This document shows, one piece after another, positions 26,863 through 44,502 of a DNA stretch of 64,000 nt. Location of the stretch: positions 124,001 through 188,000 of the forward strand of contig NZ_JYLH01000005.1 in the NCBI RefSeq assembly GCF_001439685.1, read 5' to 3'. The notes below the pieces were generated by a model. It saw only the letters and a program-made list of their open reading frames with translations, had not been told where the DNA came from and searched no databases. The stretch is from Pseudomonas libanensis (GTDB taxonomy: Bacteria; Pseudomonadota; Gammaproteobacteria; Pseudomonadales; Pseudomonadaceae). Each line of letters begins with the position of its first letter. Within the stretch, counting starts at the first letter, position 1. The translations under genes were made by a program, and so were the position numbers.

Positions 26863-29800
26863 ATGACCTCCAATGCCCAACAACTCCAGCATATCAATCA
26901 TTTTGTCCGTAAGGTCCTCGCCGACTTTCCGGTGCCCAGCGCTATCGCCGCCCAATTGCTTTGCGAGCATTTGCAACCGTTCAGCCAGGAACCGGTGGAC
27001 CCGGACACCACGCTGCTGACCACCCTTGAATACAACATCGACAACCCCAACGCAGCCTACAGCGCACAGATCGTCCAATCCATGAGCCTGACCGAGGCCA
27101 TGATCTGCAATGCACCCCACGCCCCTGGCGGCATAATCAACACCACGGGCTTTTCCACCACCGCGCCGTATTTCAATATCGTTGATGAATTACCGCGCCT
27201 GATGGATAACCGCATTGCGCAAATGTTCAACGAAGAGTTTATTACTTCCGGCTGGATCCCGCCCAGGCGGTATGAGGCGCTCTACCGGCAAAGCGAACCC
27301 CAGGTCTACGACCCGACCACCCAATTGGAGATCGCGCCTGCCGTTCTCAGAAAGGTCATTGACTCAAGCAACTTCGAACAAACCTACGACAAGGCCATCA
27401 CACTGTTCTGGGGCGAGCATCGGGACAATTACACCACCCTGATGCGCATCGCGTTCACAAAGGCTTACCTCAATCAGTACGAGGAATTCACCCTCACCCA
27501 AGCAGAACGGCAATTGGCCGCCCGGGCGGCAGGTATCGGCATCGACAAGAACGCCAGCAACCTGACCCTTGAAGACTTCCAGGCGCCCTATTCACCCGAC
27601 GCAAACCTGTCGGTGCGCATGCTGCGCATTCATCAATCCGAAGCCACCGACATCCTCACGATTACCGACAACCAGAGCCAGATCACCCTGCTATACATCC
27701 CGGGAAATTCCTCGCCCATCCACGGTTTCAATACCCCGACGGACATGCGCAATGCACTGGTGAAAGTGGCCAGGAACCCGACGCAGCGCAAAGCCCTGAC
27801 CAACCACTTCGAACCCGACACGATCGACTCGGGCCTGCTCTACAGTGGTGTCGAGGAAGCATTGATCGGCATGGCGATGTACCCGGAATCTTCCAGCCCT
27901 CCCGGTTTTTTCAATAGTTTGTTGCACAACGGTTACTGGGACCCCGAGCAATACATCAATAACCCAATGTATCCGGCGCTCAGAAGTAACCCGTTTGCGT
28001 TTATCACGCGGCAGATCCGCGCTCGCATTGCAAAAATGGCGGCAAAAACCATTGTCTCGCCCTTGGATACGTTCAAGGCTGACACCCTCGACGCGTTGGA
28101 AAAAGCCTGCCTGCTGGCGATCCCCGTGGCGCTGACCATGGGCACGGCATTGCTGGCGGAGTTTTGCTTCGTGACCTCGGGCTTGGCCGGAATGGCTATC
28201 GGCGTCGATGACGTGCTCAAAGACAAACCCCACGCCGTTGAGCGCATCGTGTTCGGCGCCCTGAACGCGCTTCCGGTGGTTATCCACGGCATCAGCAAAG
28301 GCGTGAGCAGACTTGAGGCGTTGCGCCCTGCGCTTGGCCAGGCCACGCGTGCAGAGGAGGGTCAGATCAATGCCAGGGTCATCACTCAGGCCCCCGCGTC
28401 GGTCCAAACTGAAACTCGCCCCCTGGTCGCTACGACAGCCCCCAGCGGCTTGCAGACCATCAAGCTACAGGGCGAGACCTTCCTGACCTACAAACAACCG
28501 AATGACTGGGGCTTTTTTGAACTCTTTGTGAACAATCCAGAAGCCCCCGGGACGCTCCAATCCACTGGCCTCTATGCTATCCAGAGCAGCGACCTGCAAT
28601 GGCGGCGTGCCGGCTTGGCCGGAGGTGGGGCATTTCGCAATGCCTGGCAACGGGTTTACAAACTGTTCGGCGGCACCGAGCAGTCGAGTTTCTTCATCGC
28701 CTACCAGATGCCAGCGCCGGTGCGCGAGACCCTGGTGCAGATGCTCACCGATACCAGCTCATTTTCGGAAGACTTCGAACCCTTCGGCGTGGGCGCACAA
28801 TCGATCAAAAACGCCCGGGAACTGTTTTTTGAGAAAAGAAGCCAATTAAACCAGGATTCGGCGATCTTCTTTCACCACCTGCCCTATTCGCCCCTGCAGC
28901 CGGTACTCCCTCGCTTGAGCTTGAACGAAACACAGCAAAACATTATCGAGAAATTGCTACGTGCCAGTGACGGCCTCGTGATCGGCGAAAGCCACAGCGC
29001 CGAATCGAGCAAAGCCTTTCTGATCAACAACATGCAGCTACTCGCCAGCCAAGGCGTCAAGCGCATCTACTTCGAACACCTGCTGACGGATGTGCATATT
29101 CCGATGTTGAAGGCTTTTTACCGGTCGAAGAGCGCACCCATGGCCGAGGAGCTGACAAACTTCCTGAACGGGATCTACCCACTGGCCCGAAACCACTATT
29201 ACTCATTCACAAACGTCGTGACCAAAGCCCGAGACGCCGGGATCAAGATCCAGCCGATCGACTGCACCGTAAGCTACATACTTCGCGATATGCGCGACAA
29301 CGCGGGGACCCTGCGCCAGCAGATGATGAACTATTACGCCACCGAGGTGATTCAATGGATCCAGACTACCAAGCGCCAACCAGGTAAATGGGTCGCACTG
29401 GTGGGCGATACCCATACCAATACCTTCAAGGGCATCCCCGGGATTGCCGAACTCACTAGCAGCATCGGCCTGCGGATAGAAGATAGAGTGGGCGCCCAAC
29501 CCTTGGGCATCGAAGTCGATCCGGGGCGCACAGCCAGCCTGGGACTCAATAAAGGGGAAGGTACGGTCAAGGCCAACCTGGTCTTGCGCGTTGATCCTGC
29601 TGCCTTGCAGCAATCAATGGAACCACAGCCCGGCCCTTCGCACAGTCGAGTAGTGAAGTCGGCCCAGACACTGCTGACACGGCCGGGCCAATTCATGCTC
29701 ACCGAGGCTACCCACATTGACTATCGGTCCCGACGTGGGGACCTGCGCAGTTTCAGGATCAACAGCCAGGAGGGCCGCTACCTTATCAACGTGGCCGGCT

Positions 29801-29889
29801 GGCCTATTGATGAGAAGCCATTCGACAGCATTGAGGCATTGGTGAGCGAGCTGAAAACCCTGCCCGGGTTAGAGCAAGTCTACGGCTGA
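26863..29889 (+). CDS. Large toxin-like protein with predicted Tiki/ChaN/PMT-type (membrane-targeted effector) domain
   Basis: This 1008-residue protein has no signal peptide. Residues about 1-400 resemble the N-terminal part of Pseudomonas dermonecrotic-toxin-like proteins (DUF6543 group; recognition from memory). A hydrophobic stretch at about 417-447 could insert into a membrane. Residues about 700-880 carry GESHS (Glu709, His711), YFEH (Glu738) and VGDTHTN (His851). These are arranged like the Glu/His motifs of the Tiki/TraB/EreA/ChaN superfamily, which includes a domain of Pasteurella multocida toxin and MARTX-type effectors. A final small domain (about 940-1008) follows. The gene uses rarer codons (AGA659, TTA662) than its neighbours and has no adjacent immunity or secretion gene. 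Activity is inferred only. Confidence 0.7.
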   Translation: MTSNAQQLQHINHFVRKVLADFPVPSAIAAQLLCEHLQPFSQEPVDPDTTLLTTLEYNIDNPNAAYSAQIVQSMSLTEAMICNAPHAPGGIINTTGFSTTAPYFNIVDELPRLMDNRIAQMFNEEFITSGWIPPRRYEALYRQSEPQVYDPTTQLEIAPAVLRKVIDSSNFEQTYDKAITLFWGEHRDNYTTLMRIAFTKAYLNQYEEFTLTQAERQLAARAAGIGIDKNASNLTLEDFQAPYSPDANLSVRMLRIHQSEATDILTITDNQSQITLLYIPGNSSPIHGFNTPTDMRNALVKVARNPTQRKALTNHFEPDTIDSGLLYSGVEEALIGMAMYPESSSPPGFFNSLLHNGYWDPEQYINNPMYPALRSNPFAFITRQIRARIAKMAAKTIVSPLDTFKADTLDALEKACLLAIPVALTMGTALLAEFCFVTSGLAGMAIGVDDVLKDKPHAVERIVFGALNALPVVIHGISKGVSRLEALRPALGQATRAEEGQINARVITQAPASVQTETRPLVATTAPSGLQTIKLQGETFLTYKQPNDWGFFELFVNNPEAPGTLQSTGLYAIQSSDLQWRRAGLAGGGAFRNAWQRVYKLFGGTEQSSFFIAYQMPAPVRETLVQMLTDTSSFSEDFEPFGVGAQSIKNARELFFEKRSQLNQDSAIFFHHLPYSPLQPVLPRLSLNETQQNIIEKLLRASDGLVIGESHSAESSKAFLINNMQLLASQGVKRIYFEHLLTDVHIPMLKAFYRSKSAPMAEELTNFLNGIYPLARNHYYSFTNVVTKARDAGIKIQPIDCTVSYILRDMRDNAGTLRQQMMNYYATEVIQWIQTTKRQPGKWVALVGDTHTNTFKGIPGIAELTSSIGLRIEDRVGAQPLGIEVDPGRTASLGLNKGEGTVKANLVLRVDPAALQQSMEPQPGPSHSRVVKSAQTLLTRPGQFMLTEATHIDYRSRRGDLRSFRINSQEGRYLINVAGWPIDEKPFDSIEALVSELKTLPGLEQVYG

Positions 29890-29892
29890 GGG

Positions 29893-30603
29893 TCAGGACG
29901 CGTGATAAGCCCGGCGCTGACGCAGCCATTCGAGGTCTTCGGGGCGGGTGACCTTGATGTTGTCCGCACGCCCTTCGATCAGGCGCGGCGCCTGGCCGGA
30001 CCATTCCATCGCCGAAGCCTCGTCGGTGATCACCGCATCGGCTACCAGGCTGTCGGCCAAGGCGCGGTGCAAGGCCCCGAGGCGGAACATCTGCGGCGTA
30101 TAAGCCTGCCAGATCAGGCTGCGGTCGATGGTTTCCACCACGCGGCCATGCTTGTCGACGCGCTTGAGCGTGTCGCGAGCCTGCACCGCCAGCAGACCGC
30201 CCACCGGGTCGTCCGCCAGTTCAGCCAAGAGTTTGTCAAGGTCATCACGGCCCAGGTTGGGCCGCGCAGCGTCGTGCACCAGCACCCAGTCGTCATCGCT
30301 GGCGCCCAGGGCATTAAGGTGCAGCAGCGCATTAAGCACCGAGCCCGAGCGCTCCGAGCCACCGTCCGCACGCTGGATACGCGGGTCAGTGGCGCACGCC
30401 AGGGTGGGCCAATAAGGGTCATCAACAGCGAGGCTGACCACCAGGCCCTTGAGCGATGGATGGCCGAGAAAACAGCCGAGGCTGTGTTCGAGAATAGTGC
30501 GCCCGCCCAGTTGCAGGTATTGCTTGGGACGGTCCGCAGCCATACGGGCACCAACGCCCGCGGCAGGAATCACGGCCCAGAAGGCCGGTAAATCACCGTT
30601 CAT
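29893..30603 (-). CDS. ispD: 2-C-methyl-D-erythritol 4-phosphate cytidylyltransferase
   Basis: IspD is the third MEP-pathway enzyme, joining CTP to methylerythritol phosphate. The protein is 236 residues, with the nucleotide loop VIPAAGVGARMAADRPKQYLQ and the catalytic VHDAARPNL segment intact. It ends 3 bases from the convergent toxin-like gene. Its start overlaps the ftsB stop by 4 bases, so ftsB-ispD are coupled. Confidence 0.97.
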   Translation of the reverse strand: MNGDLPAFWAVIPAAGVGARMAADRPKQYLQLGGRTILEHSLGCFLGHPSLKGLVVSLAVDDPYWPTLACATDPRIQRADGGSERSGSVLNALLHLNALGASDDDWVLVHDAARPNLGRDDLDKLLAELADDPVGGLLAVQARDTLKRVDKHGRVVETIDRSLIWQAYTPQMFRLGALHRALADSLVADAVITDEASAMEWSGQAPRLIEGRADNIKVTRPEDLEWLRQRRAYHAS

Positions 30604-30878
30604 TGGGCCAACTGGTAGAGGGTCTCGCCCTCCTTGACCATGCCCAACTCATGGCGAGCCCGCTCTTCAACGGTCTCGGTACCTTTCTTCAGCTCAAGCA
30701 CTTCGGCGTCGAGGACGCGGTTGCGCTCCAGCAGGCGTTCGTTTTCGGCACGCTGGTCGGCAATTTGCTGGGTCAGCTCTTCCACCTGCGCAAAGCTGCC
30801 ATTACCGACCCATAGGCGGTACTGCAGGCCAGCCAGCAACAAGAGCAAGACGAGGAACAACCAATTGGGACTGCGCAT
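30600..30878 (-). CDS. ftsB: Cell division protein FtsB
   Basis: FtsB is a 92-residue bitopic inner-membrane protein of the FtsQBL divisome complex. A short cytoplasmic N terminus and a membrane helix (WLFLVLLLLLAGLQYRLWVG, residues 5-24) precede a periplasmic coiled coil (about 30-70). The ATG at 30878 gives the conserved start MRSPNWLF. Its gene follows eno and is coupled to ispD. Confidence 0.95.
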   Translation of the reverse strand: MRSPNWLFLVLLLLLAGLQYRLWVGNGSFAQVEELTQQIADQRAENERLLERNRVLDAEVLELKKGTETVEERARHELGMVKEGETLYQLAQ

Positions 30879-30942
30879 CGAAATCCGGGTATCCAGTGAA
30901 AAAAGACAGTCATGCAAACCTTTTGCAGCAACTGATAGCACA

Positions 30943-30963
30943 AAGCCTGGATACACCAGGCTT
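30943..30963 (-). terminator. Hairpin between eno and ftsB
   Basis: An 8-bp stem (AAGCCTGG / CCAGGCTT) with a 5-base loop lies after eno on the minus strand. The following U run is short, so termination may be partial. Confidence 0.5.
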
Positions 30964-31049
30964 GCGCTTGTCAGTCAGCAGATTAGCGCCGAAATTCACA
31001 CTTTCGTGAGATTTCCGACGCAATCCGCCGACTTTTTACCATTTACTGC

Positions 31050-32477
<1,428 letters not shown>

Positions 32478-32495
32478 CTACCGGAGAAATGGCAG

Positions 32496-34999
<2,504 letters not shown>

Positions 35000-35251
35000 T
35001 TAAAGCGGTCCGAGCCGCCGGGGAAAGCGAAGGAAGGCCGAAGCCCCCGATCACCTGCATTAATCACAGTGCACCTTTCAAAAAAACCGCCGCGTTGTGA
35101 CAGACCAGCAATGGAACACCGGTACGTTGATCGCTACACATTTTTTGGAATCGCCCAGCAAAGACTGCTTGGTAATCGGCAACTGCTGCGATTCAGTCGA
35201 ATCCACAGAAGTTGTATCAAGAAGGGAGCGTAGTCTACCGGAAAGGCTCTA

Positions 35252-36571
35252 TCAGCTCAAACCTTGATCGCAGGTCTGTGGCAACCAATGTAATTGCCAG
35301 TCATCCAGCGGGCTGGCCCAAAGCCCCGCAAGCGTCGGCACAGCCAGCAATTGCTCGCCCCGATAGACCAGCGGCAATCTGCCACGGACGAAGCCCGGCA
35401 TACCACTTTCATTCAGCAGGCGCTTAAGATCACGCCGGCCTCGACCTGGCACTTCGACGATTTCGCCACCCTGGCGATAACGAATCGACAAAGGCCCTTC
35501 GGGAGCCTTGCCGGCAAACATCAGTTGGCCGTTCCCGGTTAACTCTAGTGGATTTCGCGGATCGGGCCAGCCCACCGGCGCGTCGGAAAATTCCGACCAA
35601 ATGGTAGGCAGCCACCAAATGCGTTCGCCGCAACGATGAAGCTGACCGTCTGCCAGGCGCCATAACGGCTGTGCGTCCGCCTTGGCATCGCGCAGGGCGT
35701 ACCAGTTGGCCCAGTGGTCACTGTCGGGCAGTCGAGTCAGCGGATTCAACCAGTGACGCAAGGCATTGCGCTGGCGAGCATCGGAAAGATCGCGCAACGG
35801 AGCAAGGGCCAGGGACGGCAAAGGCAACCACGAAAACGTTGAAGGCTGATCGGCGGCGGTCAGATCCATGTGCGCCAGCTCATCGAGCAGGCTCTGGGCT
35901 TCACTCAGGTGCTCGGCAGTGCGGGCCAGGCTCGAGACTGCCTGTGGCCAGCGTTGCGTCAGCGCTGGAAAGACCTGATGGCGCAGGTAATTACGCGAGA
36001 ACCGTGGATCGCCGTTCGAAGGGTCTTCAATCCACTTCAATTGGTGTTCGTGGGTGTAGGCTTCCAGCGCTTCCCGGGAGACTGCCAGCAGTGGCCGCAC
36101 CAAGTGCCCCGTCGCCAACGGGCGACACTCGGGCATCGCCGCCAACCCACGCACTCCGGCGCCGCGCAACAGGCGGAACAGCAGGGTTTCGGCCTGATCG
36201 TCGCGATGCTGGGCGGTGAGCAGCACCTCCCCTGCCCCGATCACCTCGGTAAACGCCTGGTAACGTGCGTTACGCGCGGCCCGCTCCTGGCTGGCACCGG
36301 GTTGCACCTGTACACGCAAGACCTGCAAAGGTATGCCCAGGCTGTCACATAACGCTTGGCAATGACTGGGCCAGGCGTCAGCGGCCGCTTGCAGGCCATG
36401 ATGGACATGCACAGCGCTGATGGGCGGCAGGCTTTCGGTGTTTGCCAGGGAGGCCAGAAGGTGCAGCAGGACGGTGGAATCGAGGCCACCGGAGAATGCG
36501 ATATGCCAGGCAGGTGCATTGCGCCAGGGGGCCAGGGTTTTCAGGAGTCTGGCGGGTAGAGCCGGTTTCAT
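35252..36571 (-). CDS. tilS: tRNA(Ile)-lysidine synthase
   Basis: TilS adds lysine to C34 of the AUA-reading tRNA-Ile, an essential step. The 439-residue protein has the PP-loop ATPase motif SGGLDS (residues 27-32), the DDQAETLLFRLLRGAGVRGL segment and the C-terminal TilS domains (LKRLLNESGMPGFVRGRLPL). It is the expected neighbour of accA and pyrG. A REPIN separates it from accA. Confidence 0.96.
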   Translation of the reverse strand: MKPALPARLLKTLAPWRNAPAWHIAFSGGLDSTVLLHLLASLANTESLPPISAVHVHHGLQAAADAWPSHCQALCDSLGIPLQVLRVQVQPGASQERAARNARYQAFTEVIGAGEVLLTAQHRDDQAETLLFRLLRGAGVRGLAAMPECRPLATGHLVRPLLAVSREALEAYTHEHQLKWIEDPSNGDPRFSRNYLRHQVFPALTQRWPQAVSSLARTAEHLSEAQSLLDELAHMDLTAADQPSTFSWLPLPSLALAPLRDLSDARQRNALRHWLNPLTRLPDSDHWANWYALRDAKADAQPLWRLADGQLHRCGERIWWLPTIWSEFSDAPVGWPDPRNPLELTGNGQLMFAGKAPEGPLSIRYRQGGEIVEVPGRGRRDLKRLLNESGMPGFVRGRLPLVYRGEQLLAVPTLAGLWASPLDDWQLHWLPQTCDQGLS

Positions 36572-36623
36572 CAGATGTCACCGCCACAAATCTGGAATAC
36601 ATAGGCCGAGCATACACAAAGCA

Positions 36624-36716
36624 AATGTGGGAGGGGGCTTGCTCCCGATAGCGGTGGATCAGTCAGCAGATACAGTGACTGACACCCAGCAATCGGGGGC
36701 AAGCCCCCTCCCACAT
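36624..36716. repeat. REPIN, class A
   Basis: Left arm AATGTGGGAGGGGGCTTGCT with GATAGCGGT, and right arm ATCGGGGGCAAGCCCCCTCC with CACATT, enclose about 30 bases. It lies between tilS and accA, which run in the same direction, so it could affect read-through from accA into tilS. Confidence 0.9.
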
Positions 36717-36732
36717 TGGTACTGCTGCGACT

Positions 36733-37680
36733 TTAGAGACCGTAGCTCATCAGGCGCTCATAACGACGAGCCAGCAGCGCTTCGTTATCGAGCTTCTTGA
36801 GCATCGCCAATTGCGAGCCCAATTCTGCACGGATGGTCGCAGCAGCGGCAGCCGGATCACGGTGGGCGCCGCCCAGTGGCTCGGCGATGACCTTGTCCAC
36901 GATCCCCAGGCCCTTGAGGCGATCGGCGGTGATGCCCATGGCTTCAGCCGCATCCGGTGCCTTCTCTGCGGTTTTCCACAGGATCGAGGCGCAACCTTCC
37001 GGGGAGATCACCGCGTAGGTCGAGTATTGCAGCATGTTCAGCTGGTCGCAGACGCCGATGGCCAGTGCACCGCCGGAACCACCCTCACCGATCACGGTGG
37101 CGATGATCGGGGTTTTCAGGCGCGCCATGACTCGCAGGTTCCAGGCAATCGCTTCGCTCTGGTTACGCTCTTCGGCATCGATGCCCGGGTAGGCGCCCGG
37201 GGTGTCGATGAAGGTCAGGATCGGCATCTTGAAGCGCTCGGCCATTTCCATCAGGCGACACGCCTTGCGGTAGCCTTCCGGACGCGGCATGCCGAAGTTG
37301 CGGCGCACCTTCTCGCGCACTTCACGGCCTTTCTGGTGACCGATCACCATCACTGGCTGGTCGTCCAGGCGAGCGATACCGCCCACGATGGCTGCGTCAT
37401 CGGAAAAATGGCGGTCGCCGTGCAGCTCGTCGAACTCGGTGAAGATGTGCTCGATGTAGTCCAGGGTGTACGGACGGCGCGGGTGGCGAGCCAGGCGCGC
37501 GATCTGCCAGCTGGTCAGCTTGCCGAAAATGTCTTCGGTGAGCGTGCTGCTCTTGTCTTGCAGGCGAGCGATCTCATCGCCGATATTCAGCGAATTGTCA
37601 TTGCCGACCAGGCGCAGCTCTTCGATCTTGGCTTGCAGGTCAGCGATCGGCTGTTCGAAATCAAGAAAATTCGGGTTCAT
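36733..37680 (-). CDS. accA: Acetyl-CoA carboxylase carboxyltransferase subunit alpha
   Basis: AccA with AccD transfers carboxyl from carboxybiotin to acetyl-CoA, the first step of fatty acid synthesis. The protein is 315 residues with [20 protein letters not shown] at the start, [12 protein letters not shown] and [16 protein letters not shown] as typical landmarks. The ATG at 37680 was chosen for this N terminus. It follows dnaE on the same strand, the order also seen in E. coli. Confidence 0.98.
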   Translation of the reverse strand: MNPNFLDFEQPIADLQAKIEELRLVGNDNSLNIGDEIARLQDKSSTLTEDIFGKLTSWQIARLARHPRRPYTLDYIEHIFTEFDELHGDRHFSDDAAIVGGIARLDDQPVMVIGHQKGREVREKVRRNFGMPRPEGYRKACRLMEMAERFKMPILTFIDTPGAYPGIDAEERNQSEAIAWNLRVMARLKTPIIATVIGEGGSGGALAIGVCDQLNMLQYSTYAVISPEGCASILWKTAEKAPDAAEAMGITADRLKGLGIVDKVIAEPLGGAHRDPAAAAATIRAELGSQLAMLKKLDNEALLARRYERLMSYGL

Positions 37681-37808
37681 AAGCGTCCGTCTTGGGTCGA
37701 CGGCCAAGGAGTGCCTGGCCAGCCGGTTGTCTATTCGCGCCCTACCTTAAGGGAGAGGCGCGTTTAGGTCGAGATTAAATGTTCAGCCGAGGTCAGGGGT
37801 GCTGACCG

Positions 37809-41330
<3,522 letters not shown>

Positions 41331-41359
41331 AGTGATCCTGTCTTGATACATGGAAACAA

Positions 41360-41385
41360 CAAGGCCCGGATTGTACCGGGCCTTG
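41360..41385 (-). terminator. Rho-independent terminator after rnhB
   Basis: A perfect 10-bp stem (CAAGGCCCGG / CCGGGCCTTG) with a 6-base loop is followed on the minus strand by TTGTTT. It lies between the rnhB stop and the dnaE start and should end the lpx-rnhB transcript. Confidence 0.7.
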
Positions 41386-41406
41386 GTAAAAACATCAGCC
41401 TTGGCG

Positions 41407-42039
41407 CTAAACCTCGATCAGGCTCTCACGCGCCTCATAAGCCTGGCGCACCGGGGCAAAGGAACGACGATGGATAGGCGTTGGGCCGAGGCGGGCCAGG
41501 GCTTCCAGATGAACGGGCGTCGGATAGCCCTTATGCCCACCCATGCCATAGCCGGGGTAGATCAAATCGAACGCAGCCATTTCGCGGTCACGACTGACCT
41601 TGGCCAGGATCGACGCCGCAGCAATGGCCGGAACCTTGCCATCGCCCTGGACCACGGCTTCAGCGCGCATCGCCAGTTTCGGGCAACGGTTGCCGTCGAT
41701 CATCGCCAATTTCGGGGTGATATGCAGGCCTTCCACCGCACGCTGCATGGCCAGCATGGTAGCGTGCAGGATGTTCAATTCGTCGATTTCTTCCACTTCT
41801 GCCCGGGCAATATGCCAGCTCAGGGCTTTCTCACAGATTTCGTCGAAGAGTTTTTCACGACGGGCTTCAGTAAGTTTTTTCGAATCATTGAGGCCCAGGA
41901 TCGGACGGTTCGGGTCAAGGATCACCGCTGCCGTGACCACGGCACCGCACAACGGACCGCGCCCTACTTCGTCAACGCCGGCCACCAGCTCATGGGCTTG
42001 GGCAACCAGGCTGAAATCCAGGCCCATTTGCGTGATCAT
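41407..42039 (-). CDS. rnhB: Ribonuclease HII
   Basis: RnhB removes ribonucleotides from DNA. It is 210 residues with the catalytic start [15 protein letters not shown] (Asp23, Glu24) and the later DGNRCP and SILAKVSRD segments. It overlaps the lpxB stop by 4 bases, and a terminator follows. Confidence 0.97.
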   Translation of the reverse strand: MITQMGLDFSLVAQAHELVAGVDEVGRGPLCGAVVTAAVILDPNRPILGLNDSKKLTEARREKLFDEICEKALSWHIARAEVEEIDELNILHATMLAMQRAVEGLHITPKLAMIDGNRCPKLAMRAEAVVQGDGKVPAIAAASILAKVSRDREMAAFDLIYPGYGMGGHKGYPTPVHLEALARLGPTPIHRRSFAPVRQAYEARESLIEV

Positions 42040-43175
42040 AAGGCTCCCTGTTTTTGGCCGATCAAGGTCAACACGGCGTCGGCCGCCTGGTTCGAGGCAT
42101 CACGACGCAGGGTACGGTGAATATCGTCGAAACCACGGGTCTGCTCTTCGCCACCGTCGATCAAGGGTAGTAGAGTTTGCGCGAGCGCTTCGGGCGTTGC
42201 ATTGTCCTGCAATAACTCCGGCACCAGCAGGCGCTGGGCCAGCAGGTTGGGCAGGGAGATGTAGGGGCTCTTGACCATGCGCTTGAGGATCCAGAAGGTC
42301 AGCGGCGCCAGGCGATAGGCCACGACCATGGGGCGCTTGTACAGCAAGGCTTCCAGGGTGGCAGTACCCGACGCGATCAGCACGGCATCGCAGGCTGCCA
42401 GGGCCAGGTGGGACTGGCCGTCGAGCAGGGTCAGCGGCAGGTCGCGACCTTCGAGCAAGGTTTCGATCTGCACGCGACGTTGCGGGCTGGCGCATGGCAA
42501 TACAAAACGAACGCCCGGTTTTTGCGCTTGCAGACGTTCGGCGGCGTCAAAAAACAGCGCACCCAAGCGCCCGACTTCACCGCCACGACTGCCCGGCATC
42601 AACGCCACCAATGGGCCGTCGGGCAAGCCCAATTCGGCACGCGCCGCAGCACGGTCAGCGTGCAAGGGAATGGCATCGGCCAGGGTATGGCCGACAAACC
42701 GTACCGGCACGCCCTGCTCTTCGTAGAACCGCGCCTCGAATGGCAACAGGGTCAACATCAGGTCGCAGCCTTCGCGAATCTTCAACACGCGCTTCTGTCG
42801 CCACGCCCACACGGACGGGCTGACGTAGTGCACGGTCTTGATTCCAGCCTGACGCAGCTTGAGTTCGATATTGAGGGTGAAATCCGGTGCATCGATACCG
42901 ATAAACACATCGGGCTTTTCTTCAATGAGCGTCTTGATCAGCAGTTTGCGACGAGCGAGAAGCTCGCGCAGGCGTCCCAATACCTCCACCAGGCCCATGA
43001 CCGACAGACGCTCCATGGGAAAATAGGAGGCAAGCCCTTCGGCCTGCATCAAGGGGCCACCCACCCCGATAAATTCCACCGCGGGATGCTGGGCCTTGAG
43101 GGCACGCATCAGGCCAGCACCCAGGATATCGCCGGAAGCTTCACCGGCCACTAGCGCAATACGCAGGTTGGCCAT
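42036..43175 (-). CDS. lpxB: Lipid-A-disaccharide synthase
   Basis: LpxB joins UDP-diacylglucosamine to lipid X to form the lipid A disaccharide at the inner membrane. The 379-residue glycosyltransferase starts [19 protein letters not shown] and contains [14 protein letters not shown] in the nucleotide-sugar site. It begins 2 bases after the lpxA stop. It is in the lpxD-fabZ-lpxA-lpxB order. Confidence 0.97.
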   Translation of the reverse strand: MANLRIALVAGEASGDILGAGLMRALKAQHPAVEFIGVGGPLMQAEGLASYFPMERLSVMGLVEVLGRLRELLARRKLLIKTLIEEKPDVFIGIDAPDFTLNIELKLRQAGIKTVHYVSPSVWAWRQKRVLKIREGCDLMLTLLPFEARFYEEQGVPVRFVGHTLADAIPLHADRAAARAELGLPDGPLVALMPGSRGGEVGRLGALFFDAAERLQAQKPGVRFVLPCASPQRRVQIETLLEGRDLPLTLLDGQSHLALAACDAVLIASGTATLEALLYKRPMVVAYRLAPLTFWILKRMVKSPYISLPNLLAQRLLVPELLQDNATPEALAQTLLPLIDGGEEQTRGFDDIHRTLRRDASNQAADAVLTLIGQKQGAL

Positions 43176-43177
43176 GA

Positions 43178-43954
43178 TCAGCGGGTGATGCCGCGAGTCG
43201 ACGCCTGGATCGAGTCACGGAACACCGCGACTTCCGGGAACAGCGTAGCCGGCTCGGTCAGTTCGGTCAGGGCCTGCTCAACCGTCAGTCCTTGGCGGTA
43301 AACGGTCTTGTAGGCGCGGCGCAGGGCGTGGATCGCATCCTCGCTGAAACCTCGGCGGCGCATGCCTTCGAAGTTCATGCTACGGGCTTCGGCAGGATTG
43401 CCGAACACCGTAACGAATGCCGGAACATCTTTGCCGATCGCAGTGCCCATGCCGGAAAAGCTGTGGGCGCCGATATGACAATACTGATGCACAAGGGTGA
43501 ATCCGGACAGGATCGCCCAGTCGTCAACGTGCACGTGGCCTGCCAGCGCGGTGTTATTGACCAGGATGCAATGGTTGCCGATCACGCTGTCATGGCCGAT
43601 ATGCGCATAGGCCATGACGAGGTTGTGATCACCCAAGGTGGTTTCGGCACGATCCTGCACAGTCCCGCGGTGAATGGTGACGCCTTCACGGATGATGTTG
43701 TGGTCACCGATTACCAGGCGTGTTTCTTCACCCTTGTACTTCATGTCCGGGGTGTCTTCGCCTACCGAAGAAAACTGGTAGATACGATTGTGTTTGCCAA
43801 TGCGGGTCGGACCCTTGAGGATCACGTGCGGCCCGATGACAGTCCCCTCGCCGATTTCCACACCTGCGCCGACGATCGACCAAGGGCCGACCTCAACGTC
43901 GGCGGCCAGTACGGCCGACGGATCGATGATTGCGCGAGGGTCAATCAAACTCAT
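43178..43954 (-). CDS. lpxA: UDP-N-acetylglucosamine O-acyltransferase
   Basis: LpxA carries out the first acylation in lipid A synthesis. The 258-residue protein is a left-handed beta-helix with repeated hexapeptides ([20 protein letters not shown]). The catalytic His is in [17 protein letters not shown]. The ATG at 43954 starts [12 protein letters not shown] and overlaps the fabZ stop by 4 bases. Confidence 0.97.
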   Translation of the reverse strand: MSLIDPRAIIDPSAVLAADVEVGPWSIVGAGVEIGEGTVIGPHVILKGPTRIGKHNRIYQFSSVGEDTPDMKYKGEETRLVIGDHNIIREGVTIHRGTVQDRAETTLGDHNLVMAYAHIGHDSVIGNHCILVNNTALAGHVHVDDWAILSGFTLVHQYCHIGAHSFSGMGTAIGKDVPAFVTVFGNPAEARSMNFEGMRRRGFSEDAIHALRRAYKTVYRQGLTVEQALTELTEPATLFPEVAVFRDSIQASTRGITR

Positions 43955-44391
43955 AGTTTGCGTTCCGCACAGATGATCTCGGCAGAGCACACCGGCTTGC
44001 CATCTACCGAGGCCTGGCATTCGAACTTCCAGATCTGGCGCTTGCAGCTGATGAACTTGGCTTCCAGGATCAACTGGTCACCCGGAGTGACCGGGCTGCG
44101 AAAACGCAGTTTGTCGGAACCCACGAAATAGTAAAGCGTACCGTCGGCAGGCTTGAGGTCGAGCATTTTAAAACCAAGGATACCGGCAGCCTGGGCCATC
44201 GCCTCGATGATCAACACACCCGGCATGATTGGATGCGCAGGAAAGTGACCGTTGAAGAATGGTTCGTTGATGCTGACATTCTTGTAGGCACGAATGCGCT
44301 TTTCCTCGACGTTGAGGTCCACTACGCGATCCACCAGCAGGAACGGGTAACGGTGAGGCAGGTATTCGCGAATCTCGTTGATGTCCATCAT
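43951..44391 (-). CDS. fabZ: 3-hydroxyacyl-[ACP] dehydratase FabZ
   Basis: FabZ removes water from 3-hydroxyacyl-ACP in fatty acid elongation and competes with LpxA/LpxD for substrate. It is 146 residues with catalytic His49 and Glu63 in [19 protein letters not shown]. The first of two adjacent ATGs (44391) gives the known Pseudomonas N terminus [18 protein letters not shown]. It is translationally coupled to lpxA. Confidence 0.97.
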   Translation of the reverse strand: MMDINEIREYLPHRYPFLLVDRVVDLNVEEKRIRAYKNVSINEPFFNGHFPAHPIMPGVLIIEAMAQAAGILGFKMLDLKPADGTLYYFVGSDKLRFRSPVTPGDQLILEAKFISCKRQIWKFECQASVDGKPVCSAEIICAERKL

Positions 44392-44502
44392 TTCGGGGGG
44401 AAGCCTGTAATAAAGATTGGGGGCGGGCGGACTAAGCGCACGCCCCGCTAGCAAATCAAGGGAGCAGTCTAGCGGCTGTGCACACTTGATATGGAAATGG
44501 TA

